Assembly: GCA_041477815.1 (NCBI GenBank)
Contig: JBGOUV010000041.1
Coordinates: 1 to 26,180, forward strand
Length of the DNA: 26,180 nucleotides
Origin: JBGOUV01 sp041477815
GTDB lineage: Bacteria > Acidobacteriota > Terriglobia > Bryobacterales > JACQDG01
Reading direction: 5' to 3'
Position numbers and translations under genes: made by a program. Below, piece after piece: positions 7,370-14,491 of the stretch. Numbering within the stretch: the first letter of the stretch is position 1; each line of letters starts with the position of its first letter. The notes beneath the pieces were generated by a model. It ran no database searches and was not told the DNA's origin. It saw only the letters and a program-made list of their open reading frames with translations.

Positions 7370-7409
7370 GTACGTAACCCCGGGGAGTGGCGCGACGCCT
7401 TTATCCGGC

Positions 7410-7781
7410 ATGAGGAACAAGTGTATTGCAGTGCTCATGCTTTTGCTGGCCGTTTCGATCGCCGCCCTGGCGGCCGACGTAACGGGTAAATGGACGGCGC
7501 AGGTACCGGGCCGGAATGGGACCCGGGAGGCCACCTTCACCTTCAAGGTGAGTGGTGAGACGCTGACCGGAACCATGTCCGGCGGTCAAGGGCAGGAAGT
7601 GCCCATCGCTGATGGCAAGGTGAGTGGGGATACGTTGTCCTTCACCGTGACCATGGAACGGGGAGGCAACACCATTAAGCAGACCTACACGGGCAAGGTG
7701 GTGGGCGCGGAGATTCAGTTCAAGCGCGAAGGCGGACAGGGCCCGGCGAGGGAGTTCACGGCCAAGCGCGCGGCGACCTGA
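7410..7781 (+). CDS. Small secreted beta-rich protein, unknown function
   Basis: This is a 123-residue protein with a clear signal peptide (MRNKCIAVLMLLLAVSIAALA) and a predicted cut before ADVTGKW. The mature part is a string of short alternating strands: TGKWTAQVPGRNGTREATFTFKV, GETLTGTMSG, VPIADGKVSGDTLSFTV, IKQTYTGKVVGAEIQFK. This is the pattern of small lipocalin-like or streptavidin-like barrels that Acidobacteriota and Planctomycetota carry in many copies, usually annotated only as hypothetical. No catalytic residues stand out and there is no mature Cys. It is divergently transcribed from the molybdenum hydroxylase operon; a functional link is only suggested by position. No good Shine-Dalgarno precedes the ATG. 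Confidence 0.75.
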   Translation: MRNKCIAVLMLLLAVSIAALAADVTGKWTAQVPGRNGTREATFTFKVSGETLTGTMSGGQGQEVPIADGKVSGDTLSFTVTMERGGNTIKQTYTGKVVGAEIQFKREGGQGPAREFTAKRAAT

Positions 7782-7803
7782 TCGGTAGCCCCACTACATT
7801 GGC

Positions 7804-7825
7804 GTGGCGGAGGCACTCGTGCCTG
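7804..7825 (+). repeat. Hairpin repeat, left copy flanking M16 fragment
   Basis: Twenty of 22 bases match 8177-8198 in the same orientation (shared blocks GTGGCG and AGGCACTCG, then GCCTG). It contains the small inverted repeat AGGCAC-TC-GTGCCT. Confidence 0.65.
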
Positions 7826-8176
7826 GAAGGCGGGAAATTGGGCGCCGGAACACGCCGAAAGTGGAGGCCAGCTTCCGGGACGAGCTGGCCCGCACCCTGC
7901 AGGGCGGCTTCACGGCGGCGGAAGTAGCGCCGGTGAAGGAGGCCTATCACGATCCGCAGGCGGTGGCGCGCTCCCAGGAGCAGGCGCTGCTCCGCCTAGT
8001 CGCCACCCGGGAACAGCTCGGCCGCATCATGAAGTGGGACCAGCTGTTGGAAGCGAAGATCCAGGCGCTCACGCCCGACGAGATCAACGCCGCCCTCCGG
8101 CGTCAGGTAAGCCCGTCGGCGCTGTCGATCGTCAAGGCCGGAGATTTCCGGAAGACCGGCGTCTACCAAGAACAAA

Positions 8177-8222
8177 GTGGCGCAGGCACTCGCGCCTGCC
8201 GTCTCGACAGTGGTGTCGAGAC
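8177..8222 (+). repeat. Hairpin repeat, right copy with second perfect hairpin
   Basis: Two adjacent hairpins are seen. GCAGGC (8182-8187) pairs with GCCTGC (8194-8199) around six bases. GTCTCGACA (8201-8209) pairs perfectly with TGTCGAGAC (8214-8222) around GTGG. The first part matches the left copy at 7804-7825. Elements of this look are dispersed intergenic repeats in acidobacterial genomes. Confidence 0.75.
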
Positions 8223-8228
8223 TCCTAC

Positions 8229-8253
8229 CTAGGGCTGCGGCGCAGGTCCCTAG
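8229..8253. terminator. Inverted repeat holding both convergent stop codons
   Basis: CTAGGG (8229-8234) and CCCTAG (8248-8253) are inverted around 13 bases. The left arm contains the TAG of the M16 frame; the right arm contains the TAG (read as CTA, 8250-8252) of the TIGR03437 gene. There is no T-run, so termination is only a possibility. Confidence 0.35.
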
Positions 8254-9800
8254 CGCCGTATCGCGATCGTTGCCGTATCGCTCCTGCCATTGGGCATGGC
8301 GACCTGGATGGCGACATCATCTCCCGCTGGAGCGCTCTGCGGCGTACGTATGTTGATTTGATACAGTCCGGCAAAGCCCGGCGCCAGCCCGGAGAATACG
8401 ACCTCCGCCGGAACTCCTCCTACGGTAACGGCCGGGGACAGGACGGTGCGGTATAACGGATTCCCATCCGCCGGAGCTGCGGACCCGAGTGGAAGCGGCC
8501 GTCCCGCGGGATCGCCTCCGGGTGTGGCCCGGCCGAGTCCGGTGACAAAGACCTGCAACAGGTCTCCCGGGGCCGCCGGTTGCCCGCAGGTAGTGGCCAG
8601 ACTTACCGGGCGCGCGCCGGAACAATCCGGGATCTGCAGGGCCCGCGCCATGGACTCCGGCAGCGCCAGCCACGCCGTATTGGCGAATAACACGGCGGCG
8701 TTGCGGCGGGCGGCGTTGGAGGGGTCGGTGAGGCGGAAAATCCCCGGCGCCGCCGAAACCAGCCGTACCGGGAAATCCGCACTCGCACTCGGTGAAGTAG
8801 CCACCCGTACGTTGACCGAGCCCGCCTCGGGCAGGTCGTTCGGCGCCAGAACGTTGATCTGACCACGCGACGCGACCACCGCAAAAAGAGAAGCGCGGCT
8901 CGCGTCAAAGGTCACCGACAGCCCGTCGAAATCGATCTGCGGGAACGCGTTGAGGTTGTCTCGCGGGCCGAAGTTCGCGCCGAAGATGCTGAGAATGGTT
9001 CCGGGCGCCGCCACCGCCTCGGGAGCGAAGCTGGCGCCGTTGACGATTCCGCTGATCGACGGGAGGCGCGCCGCCGCGACCGCCATCGGAACGACATTAC
9101 TGAGCACTCCGCCGATCTCGAGTCTTACCGCCAGATTTCCCGCCAGCGCACCCGGCGGCACCGTGAAACTCACGAGGTAATCGCCCACCTGGCTCGGGCT
9201 CAAGACGGCGGACTGCACCACGGCCGGCTGGTTCGCCACGGTCAACAAGGGCTGAGTTGTCGTGACTGCCTGGCCGGAGGGTGTCGTTCCGGTGGCTACG
9301 GCCGGATTGGTCGGTCCCAGCCCCACCGCCAGCAGCAAAAGCGGATCTCCGGGGTTAGCCGGCGCCTGCGGCGTGACCGCACTTCCCAGCGGCCGGAAGA
9401 TGGTTCCGAAGCCTTGCGGCGTCGTGTACAGGCCCGGGGCGTGGCGGTTGAGCTGGATACGGATCGCCGCCGACCGGACGCCCTGCCGCTCGACGACGAG
9501 ATCCACGGCGCCCGGTGGGAGCTCCGCCGGAATCTGGACGTTCATGCTGGCCGGCGAGGCCATCAACATCGCCGCCGCCCGCCCGCCGACGGTCACCTGC
9601 GTCTCGCACAGACGGGTCGGCGCCGGCGAGACCCCAGAGGTGCAGCTCCCCACCGCCAGGTTGGTTCCCAGGACCGCAGCCAGCACTCCCGGCGCCAGGC
9701 TCGGCTGGCCGGAGGCGGCGTTCAGCACCAGGGTCACATTGGGCGCCTGCCCCACGACCACGGAAACGAACAGCAGCAGGAGAATCGCGACGCGCATCAT
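8250..9800 (-). CDS. Secreted protein with two tandem TIGR03437 domains
   Basis: The protein has about 516 residues: a signal peptide (MMRVAILLLLFVSVVVGQA) and two similar all-beta halves. Each half opens with a G-I/V-x-N-A-A/S-S-F/G...P.APG..-.-.FG.NL/F motif (LNAASGQPSLAPGVLAAVLG; VNGASFAPEAVAAPGTILSIFG). The second closes with the hallmark GLAPGFAGLYQINIRTPQ and VAMPNGRSDTATI of TIGR03437, a family hugely expanded in Solibacter. A predicted adhesion or surface role is only an inference from the IPT/TIG-like fold. An upstream GTG at 9815 is possible, but GAGG nine bases before the ATG at 9800 favours the latter. The gene converges on the M16 fragment. Confidence 0.88.
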   Translation of the reverse strand: MMRVAILLLLFVSVVVGQAPNVTLVLNAASGQPSLAPGVLAAVLGTNLAVGSCTSGVSPAPTRLCETQVTVGGRAAAMLMASPASMNVQIPAELPPGAVDLVVERQGVRSAAIRIQLNRHAPGLYTTPQGFGTIFRPLGSAVTPQAPANPGDPLLLLAVGLGPTNPAVATGTTPSGQAVTTTQPLLTVANQPAVVQSAVLSPSQVGDYLVSFTVPPGALAGNLAVRLEIGGVLSNVVPMAVAAARLPSISGIVNGASFAPEAVAAPGTILSIFGANFGPRDNLNAFPQIDFDGLSVTFDASRASLFAVVASRGQINVLAPNDLPEAGSVNVRVATSPSASADFPVRLVSAAPGIFRLTDPSNAARRNAAVLFANTAWLALPESMARALQIPDCSGARPVSLATTCGQPAAPGDLLQVFVTGLGRATPGGDPAGRPLPLGSAAPADGNPLYRTVLSPAVTVGGVPAEVVFSGLAPGFAGLYQINIRTPQSAPAGDDVAIQVAMPNGRSDTATIAIRR

Positions 9801-9909
9801 TCCTGTCAGCCTCACGGCCTGAGGTGTGTGTAAGAACTTACCGGTTTCCCGGCCAAAAACACCGGTCCTGGCGATTCATTGCACGCCAGTTTCCAAACGG
9901 GTGCCGGCC

Positions 9910-10321
9910 TCATTGACATTTCCGCCGGACACCAGGATCCAGTAGGTCCTCCACCGACACGACCGCGACGTTCCGCCCAGCTACCGGCAAGAGGCGGGCC
10001 CGGGCGATCGCTTCCTTCTCCCACGGCAACGTCCCAAAGACCACGTCCAGTCGGACCTCTTGGGAGCTCACTGCCGGCAGAACACGCGTGCAGCCGGCGA
10101 ACTCGAGGGGATTCGCCACGCGCGCCCGGAACCTCTCGCACAGGCGCGGTACCGTTATCCGCCAGTTGTTCCGGCTCCACCCACACGAGGAGGTTCGCGT
10201 CCAGGGTTGCCCGGGGCTCTCCCCACAGGGACACGGCCAAGCCTCCCACCAGCATGTCGGGGAGGGATAACGCCTCCAGAGCGGAGGCCGCTTCGACGAC
10301 CGCCGCTTCAAGAGAGGTCAT
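9910..10321 (-). pseudogene. Nucleotidyltransferase-like toxin gene (AbiEii/DUF6036 type), frameshifted and 3'-truncated
   Basis: From ATG 10321 the frame reads MLVGGLAVSLWGEPRATLDA with ANLLVWVEPEQLADN, a nucleotidyltransferase fold with the usual G-G-x-A-x-x-x-x-G/W motif. It then leaves frame. In the next frame the text continues TVPRLCERFRARVANPLEF, RLDVVFGTLPWEKEAIARA and VAVVSVEDLL. Removing one A from the doubled A of GATAACGG (about 10155-10156) would restore QLADTVPRLCERF, so a one-base insertion is the likely lesion. After VEDLL, where intact relatives go on with a LKLLSxREKDxxD helix, the match ends near 9935. An Asp of the catalytic pair is now Asn-like (LDANLLV where LDADLLV is expected). 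Both the frameshift and the truncation argue for loss of function. Confidence 0.75.
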
Positions 10322-10545
10322 ACGAAGCCGGAAAGCCGGGACAGAGCCGCACGCATGGTTTGGATGCCGGTCTTCTCAGGGTCATCGTCGCGGCTGCGGA
10401 CCGCCTCCGGCAGCCAGCTCCAGATCGCTCTCAGGTCGGCCAGAATCTCAGCCGGACAGCGCTCCACCAGGGGTTGCTCGGCCTCCCGGCGGTGGAACTC
10501 TTCCCACTGCCGCCGCCGTGCCTCGACTTGGTCCCGCAGCGTCAC
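10318..10545 (-). CDS. Small protein upstream of nucleotidyltransferase pseudogene, putative antitoxin-like partner
   Basis: This is a 75-residue charged helical protein (VEARRRQWEEFHRREAEQPL, CPAEILADLRAIWSWLPEAV, ending MRAALSRLSGF). It starts at GTG 10545 behind AGAGGG and ends with a 4-bp overlap into the ATG of the nucleotidyltransferase pseudogene, a classic coupled pair. I recognise the shape of a companion gene found next to this nucleotidyltransferase type, but it has no named domain and its role as antitoxin is inferred from context. The frame is intact, so this half of the pair may have outlived the other. Confidence 0.6.
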   Translation of the reverse strand: MTLRDQVEARRRQWEEFHRREAEQPLVERCPAEILADLRAIWSWLPEAVRSRDDDPEKTGIQTMRAALSRLSGFV

Positions 10546-10562
10546 TTCCCTCTATGGTACCA

Positions 10563-10578
10563 CCCCGAGATACCGGGG
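10563..10578. repeat. Small hairpin after motB
   Basis: CCCCG (10563-10567) and CGGGG (10574-10578) flank six bases in the 39-bp gap between the motB stop and the small gene. It could end motB transcription, but no T-run follows and it may be chance in GC-rich DNA. Confidence 0.25.
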
Positions 10579-10584
10579 ACACGG

Positions 10585-11313
10585 TCACCGAGGGGCGAAG
10601 GCTTCGGCGGCCTGGGTGAGGATGACCAAGTCGACGCGGCGGTTCTTGGAGCGGCCCTGGTCGGAGTGGTTGGAGAGGAGCGGATGAAATTCGGCGTAGC
10701 CGGCGACGGCCAGGCGCTCGGCGGGGAAACTGTAGTCGTGGGAGAGCAGCTTGAGGACGGCGATGGAGCGGGCGCTGGAGAGATGCCAGTTGGAGGGAAA
10801 CTTGCGGCTCCGGATGGGGGTGTCGTCGGTGTGGCCTTCCAGTCGAATCTGGCCGGGGATCTGGCGGAGGCCCTCGGCTACTTTGCCCAAAATGGGGAGG
10901 GCGTCGGCGGAGACGGCGTCTTGACCGGGGGCGAAGAAAGCGGCTTCCTTGAGACTCAGAACCAGGCCGCGAGGCTGCAGGGAAAGCTCCACCTTGCCGG
11001 AGAGGATTTCGGCCATCAGGACCTCTTCCAGCTTTTCCTTAGTAGGCGCCAGTTGGGCCATGGTCAGAGCCTGGGCCATGATGTTGCCGGTGCGGGTGTA
11101 GGCGTCGCGGCCGGGCGGACCGGGGGTGATGGCGCCGCCTTTTCCGGCGGCGGGCCGCTTGGGGACTTGTCCGTTCATGTAGGAGTCGAAACTCGACGAG
11201 ATGACCGCCATCTTCTTCTTGTCCACCTGCGAAGAGGCGAACATGACGACGAAGAATGCGAAGAGCAGGGTGATGAAGTCCGCGTACGATACCAGCCAGC
11301 GTTCTTCGTTCAC
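10585..11313 (-). CDS. motB: MotB-like flagellar stator / OmpA-domain protein
   Basis: A 242-residue inner-membrane protein. The N-terminus, ERWLVSYADFITLLFAFFVVMFASS, is a MotB transmembrane helix with the conserved proton-accepting Asp12 in SYADF. A plug-like linker (about 30-110) leads to an OmpA/peptidoglycan-binding domain with LEGHTDDTPIRS, NWHLSSARSIAVLKLL and SKNRRVDLVIL. All motifs are intact, so the protein looks functional. The start is GTG, eight bases after the penicillin acylase stop. MotA, normally encoded immediately before motB, is not in this window; the neighbour is an acylase. It may serve flagella encoded elsewhere, or be a stator-like protein for another ion-driven machine (ExbD/TolR/gliding type). 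Naming as motB follows sequence, not context. Confidence 0.85.
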   Translation of the reverse strand: MNEERWLVSYADFITLLFAFFVVMFASSQVDKKKMAVISSSFDSYMNGQVPKRPAAGKGGAITPGPPGRDAYTRTGNIMAQALTMAQLAPTKEKLEEVLMAEILSGKVELSLQPRGLVLSLKEAAFFAPGQDAVSADALPILGKVAEGLRQIPGQIRLEGHTDDTPIRSRKFPSNWHLSSARSIAVLKLLSHDYSFPAERLAVAGYAEFHPLLSNHSDQGRSKNRRVDLVILTQAAEAFAPR

Positions 11314-11320
11314 AGAGTAC

Positions 11321-13474
11321 TCATCGGCTGGAGAAGCTTAGAACTTCTACGATCTTGGGGGCGCGGAACAGCAGCAGGAAGCTCCGGCCCTCGTAGTAGG
11401 CGGGCCACTGGTCCTTATAGTGGGGCGAAAAGGGCTGGCCGGATTCGCCGGTGGTCAGGTTGTGGAGCGAGCGGTCGAGGCCGGCCAGGTCCACGATGAA
11501 GCGCATGGAGGGGGCCAGGCGCTTGGTGGTCTGCTTAACCGTGGTCGTGGTCCCGGCCTGGGGGAAGGGACCGATGTCGAACCATCGGTTCAGAAGTGGA
11601 AGGCGGTGGCCGACGGGGTGGGCGATGGTGGTTTCCAGGTACTGCCCCCACCGGGCGGCGGAGGGGTTCTGGCGAAGTTCGGTGACGGCGTGGGAGAGCG
11701 AGCGGAGGAGGAGATCGTCATAATCGCGCGTCCATCCGGCGGGGCGGGTGGCGAGTATGGTTTCGACGAACGCGCCGCCCATCTGGGAGGCGTAGAGGGC
11801 GGCCTTCTCCCCGGCCACCGCCTGCACCAGGACTCGCAGGAGGTGGTTGTAGGCGAGGGTGATCAGTACCGGGGCGGAGGCGCTGGCGGAGAAGGTCCCG
11901 TCCCAGGAACGGAGTTCGGTGGCGGCATAGGCGAGGTCGGGGTTGGAGGGCCGGCGGCGGTCGATGGCTTCCAGCAGCGCGCGGGCCAGCAGGTGGCCGA
12001 AGGGCGAGAAGACGTCGGTCTGCATGCGAAGAAAGTCCTCCGGCTCGAGCCGGGAGCCCTTCTCGAGCAGCTCGCCGATGCGGTTGCTGCGGAAATGGGG
12101 CGCGAAATTGCCGTTGACCGGGTAGCGGTAGTTGGCGGGGAAAGGGTTCTGGTTGGCCGTGACGATGCGGCCGGAGGGCGGATTATAGGAGTTGGGGAGG
12201 TCGTCGAAGGGAATGTAACCACTCCAGTCGGCGCGGCCGTCGTCGAGGACCGGCAGACTGCCGTCGTAGCCGCGGCGGATGGGAAGGCGGCCGGTGGCCT
12301 GGTAACCGATGTTGCCGTCGGTGTCGGCGTAGACGAAATTCTGTCCGGGACCCGGAAAGCGGGCGAGCGCGCGGCGGAACTCGGTCCAGTTGCCGGCCTG
12401 GTTCAGCTCGACGAACGGGAACTGCCAGATGGCGGGATCGGCGACCACCCAGCGCAGGGCGGCCTTCTGATTGCCCAGCTCGGTGAGGACCGGGCCGCGG
12501 CGGGTGCGGGCGACGGAAAGCGAAACGTCGGGCTGGCCGCGCACGCGGATGATCTCGGTCGTGACGGAAGCGGCGGCGTCCGAGAGATAGAGGTCCTGGA
12601 CGTCGAAGTGAAGGTTGGTCATCCCCCAGGCGATGCGCTCGTTGTGGCCGATGATGACGCCGGGGGCGCCGGGCAGGGCGGTTCCGATCACGTTCAGGCC
12701 GGGGGCCTTCAAGTGCACGGTATGCCAGATACAGGGTATGGAATATTCCAGGTGCGGGTCGTTGGCCAGGAGCGGTTTGCCCGAGGCGGTGTGGGCCCCG
12801 GAGACCACCCAGGCGTTCGAGCCGGGCGAGGCTTCGTGTCCGGTGCGGACGGGGAGCAGGGCGTCGACCTGCTCTGGGGTGGCCCGCTCCAGCAGCGACC
12901 GTTTGAGCACCTCGTCGCGCCACGAGGAGCTGAGGGTGCGAAACATGTGCAGGGCGATGAGCAATGTGTCCGAAACCTCCCAGGAGCGGGGCTGGTAGCG
13001 GAGGAGTTGGAACTCCAGGGGCAGGTTGGACCGGTGCGATTCGAGAAAGGCGTTGACGCCGCGGCAGTAGGCTTCGATGGCCGCGCGGTCTGACGCGGGA
13101 AGGCGGCCGGCGGCGGCGCGGGCGATGTGGCCCAGGCCGAGGGTGCGGCTTTCCCGGTCGCGGTCGAGCAGAGAGGGGCCCAGGACCTCGGAGAGCTCGC
13201 CGGCCGAGATGCGGCGGACAATATCCATCTGCCACAACCGGTCCTGCGCCGTGACATAGCCCTGCACCCAGAGGGCGTCGGCGATGGACGCGGCTTCAAT
13301 GTGGGGGACGCCGAGGCGATCGCGTCCGGCGGTGGCGGCGGGCGCGCCGGGGAGGCGGACTTCGCCGGTCGTGACAGCCAGCGGGCGGATGGCGGTCCAG
13401 TATACCAGGATGCAGAAGACGATCAGGGCGAAGGCCAGACCGGCCGCCAGGAGTTTTGCGAGACGCTGGATCAA
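11321..13474 (-). CDS. Penicillin acylase family (Ntn) hydrolase
   Basis: A 717-residue precursor of the penicillin amidase family (S45), which cuts amide bonds of acyl side chains, including acyl-homoserine lactones in some members. An N-terminal hydrophobic anchor (AAGLAFALIVFCILVYW) is followed by the alpha-chain motifs GVPHIEA, ADALWVQGYVTAQDRLWQMD and GELSEVLG, a short spacer, and PGSNAWVVSG, in which Ser219 is the predicted self-cleavage site and N-terminal nucleophile. Beta-chain motifs follow: LLANDPHLEYSIPCIWH, GALPGAPGVIIGHNE-like text, IAWGMTNLHFDVQDLY and NWTEFRRALARFPGPGQNFVYAD. The start is a TTG; no Shine-Dalgarno precedes it. MotB follows after 7 bp, so the two are probably co-transcribed. 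True substrate unknown. Confidence 0.88.
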   Translation of the reverse strand: MIQRLAKLLAAGLAFALIVFCILVYWTAIRPLAVTTGEVRLPGAPAATAGRDRLGVPHIEAASIADALWVQGYVTAQDRLWQMDIVRRISAGELSEVLGPSLLDRDRESRTLGLGHIARAAAGRLPASDRAAIEAYCRGVNAFLESHRSNLPLEFQLLRYQPRSWEVSDTLLIALHMFRTLSSSWRDEVLKRSLLERATPEQVDALLPVRTGHEASPGSNAWVVSGAHTASGKPLLANDPHLEYSIPCIWHTVHLKAPGLNVIGTALPGAPGVIIGHNERIAWGMTNLHFDVQDLYLSDAAASVTTEIIRVRGQPDVSLSVARTRRGPVLTELGNQKAALRWVVADPAIWQFPFVELNQAGNWTEFRRALARFPGPGQNFVYADTDGNIGYQATGRLPIRRGYDGSLPVLDDGRADWSGYIPFDDLPNSYNPPSGRIVTANQNPFPANYRYPVNGNFAPHFRSNRIGELLEKGSRLEPEDFLRMQTDVFSPFGHLLARALLEAIDRRRPSNPDLAYAATELRSWDGTFSASASAPVLITLAYNHLLRVLVQAVAGEKAALYASQMGGAFVETILATRPAGWTRDYDDLLLRSLSHAVTELRQNPSAARWGQYLETTIAHPVGHRLPLLNRWFDIGPFPQAGTTTTVKQTTKRLAPSMRFIVDLAGLDRSLHNLTTGESGQPFSPHYKDQWPAYYEGRSFLLLFRAPKIVEVLSFSSR

Positions 13475-13479
13475 GGGAG

Positions 13480-13485
13480 ATTGTA
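13480..13485 (-). promoter_or_regulatory. Possible -10 element just before penicillin acylase
   Basis: The minus strand reads TACAAT only five bases before the TTG start. If used, the mRNA would be nearly leaderless, in keeping with the lack of a ribosome-binding site. No clear -35 is seen. Confidence 0.25.
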
Positions 13486-13574
13486 GCGAATCGGTGGGCC
13501 TCGGGGGCCGGTCAGGCCCTGGTTACGACAGGCAGAGGCGAGTGGGTCGGACGGAAGGCGGTCCGCAGCATTCC

Positions 13575-13655
13575 TTGGCCGTCCCAACCACGATGATCTA
13601 CACCTACGTATTGAACTGTGAGGGTCTCCCGGGGACGGGCTGCGGAAGCCGCTAG
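13575..13655 (+). pseudogene. Tyrosine recombinase (integron-integrase/Xer-like) C-terminal remnant
   Basis: In one frame the plus strand encodes PTTMIYTYVLNCEGLPGTG before TAG 13653-13655. TTMIYTHVLN is the nucleophile block of integron integrases and related tyrosine recombinases, with the catalytic Tyr at 13599-13601. Only this last piece is recognisable; the upstream RHR box and the rest of the catalytic domain are absent. It is a scar of a lost mobile element, lying next to a toxin-antitoxin pair. The match is short, so confidence is moderate. Confidence 0.5.
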
Positions 13656-13715
13656 CTGTGGCGAGGTGGGCGTCTTAGCCTGACCGGCGGGGTGACCTCG
13701 GATAAGAAAAGAGCT

Positions 13716-14036
13716 TCAAATGGAGCGGAAGTCATGTTGTGTTTCATGGTGCTCCCAAAGCGCAATCAAGAGGCGCGCCATCTGCTCTCCGCCCACACTC
13801 TCCATCCGGACGCGGATCACCGATGGACACTCCGCGCCGCTCGGCGCCAGTAGGGCGTGAAAATCTGAGTCCAGCGTAACGCAGACTCTACCCTCCTCCC
13901 CGGCTCGCGCGATGATCTGACTGTCCGCGGCCGCAGCCAGACCGATTTCTCCGACGTCGATGACGTCCCACCCCAAACTCCTCCGGATAAGGGCAGCGTC
14001 GCGGGGCACGCCTTGGTCCAGCAGCAGACGCTTCAC
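13716..14036 (-). CDS. DUF5615 PIN-like toxin
   Basis: A 106-residue protein of the DUF5615 PIN-like family (VapC/Mut7-C relatives), predicted to be a metal-dependent RNase toxin. Acidic residues of the fold are in place: LLLDQGVPRD (Asp7), SLGWDVIDVGEIGL, ADSQIIARAGEEGRVCVTLDSDFHALLA with the T-x-D-x-D-F motif, and CPSVIRVRM. The start GTG (14034-14036) overlaps the stop of the upstream DUF433 remnant as GTGA, the usual coupled antitoxin-toxin order. The toxin frame is complete although its antitoxin is broken. Confidence 0.82.
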   Translation of the reverse strand: MKRLLLDQGVPRDAALIRRSLGWDVIDVGEIGLAAAADSQIIARAGEEGRVCVTLDSDFHALLAPSGAECPSVIRVRMESVGGEQMARLLIALWEHHETQHDFRSI

Positions 14037-14220
14037 GCCACCTGCCAGGGTTCAGCTTGATCCTCGAGATTGGCCGCTGCATACGCCAGCGCCCGACGGA
14101 TGTCTTCTTCCTCGAGTTCCGGGTAGTTCCGGATCAAGTCCTCTCGCGAGGGATAGGCCGGATGCAGGGCTGCCCGTTCATCTGGGCCGGGTTCCACGTA
14201 ATGCGATCGAACTGCCTCAT
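14033..14220 (-). pseudogene. DUF433 antitoxin, internally deleted and frameshifted
   Basis: From ATG 14218-14220 the text reads FDRITWNPAQMNGQPCIR, the start of DUF433 (DRITxNPxxxxGxPCIR). It stops soon after in that frame (ends RERT). In another frame YPSREDLIRNYPELEEEDIRRALAYAAANLEDQ, the DUF433 C-terminal half, runs to TGA 14033-14035. The roughly 20 codons between, which hold GTRIxVxxVLELLxxG (the helix-turn-helix part), are missing. At 188 bp the gene is not a multiple of three. An intact copy would have about 75-80 codons. Confidence 0.72.
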
Positions 14221-14468
14221 ACCAGTTACTTTACCCCTGTCTCCACCCTCGGTGCTGAAGGCGCCTCGACAATTCTCCGCCAGCCGAGCGTGTGGATTCG
14301 AAAACAGCGCGCCTCCGCCTCGTCCCTGCTGACTCGATGCTTCTGTTCTACTTTCTCAAGTTGAGATGGAATCGCATGGTTCCAACCGGCCTGCCCACCG
14401 CGATCCGGGCGCCCCTCCCCCGTCAACGTACCACCGCGTCTCCAGGTCGCCCGTGATCGCTAGCAGCA
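14221..14468 (-). other. Gap upstream of toxin-antitoxin remnant, with an unrecognised 66-codon frame
   Basis: An open minus-strand frame at 14226-14426 encodes a basic peptide (NHAIPSQLEKVEQKHRVSRD, FRIHTLGWRRIVEAPSAP) that stops five bases before the antitoxin ATG. I do not recognise it; it could be a small gene, a fragment or chance. No clear promoter is seen. Confidence 0.2.
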
Positions 14469-14491
14469 ACCGCTCCCTCACGGTGGCGGTG
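14469..14491 (+). repeat. Dispersed GC-rich repeat, copy at kinase stop
   Basis: The 16-mer ACCGCTCCCTCACGGT is identical to 2623-2638; beyond it GCGG and TG also agree. Read on the minus strand, the repeat provides the TGA (14478-14480) of the kinase gene. Confidence 0.65.

Larger units (their letters stand above)
7804..8232 (+). pseudogene. M16 (insulinase-like) zinc protease, C-terminal fragment
   Basis: The frame from 7804 to TAG 8230-8232 encodes 142 residues, but only about 7850-8165 looks like real protein: KVEASFRDELARTLQGGFTA, then EVAPVKEAYHDPQAVARSQEQ, an LGRIMKWDQLLEAKIQALTPDEINAALRR segment and LSIVKAGDFRKTGVY. This is the last ~105 residues of M16 pitrilysin-family proteases (helix, TPDEI helix, VKAGDF strand). 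The HxxEH zinc site and all N-terminal domains are absent, and no matching sequence lies upstream. Both ends are replaced by copies of the hairpin repeat; the reading frame simply runs through them. It is best treated as a stranded gene fragment, not a functional protein. Confidence 0.75.

Noticed and set aside
11420..13093. 557-codon open frame antisense to penicillin acylase
   Set aside because: Low-complexity Gly/Val/Ala text without motifs; shadow of the real gene.
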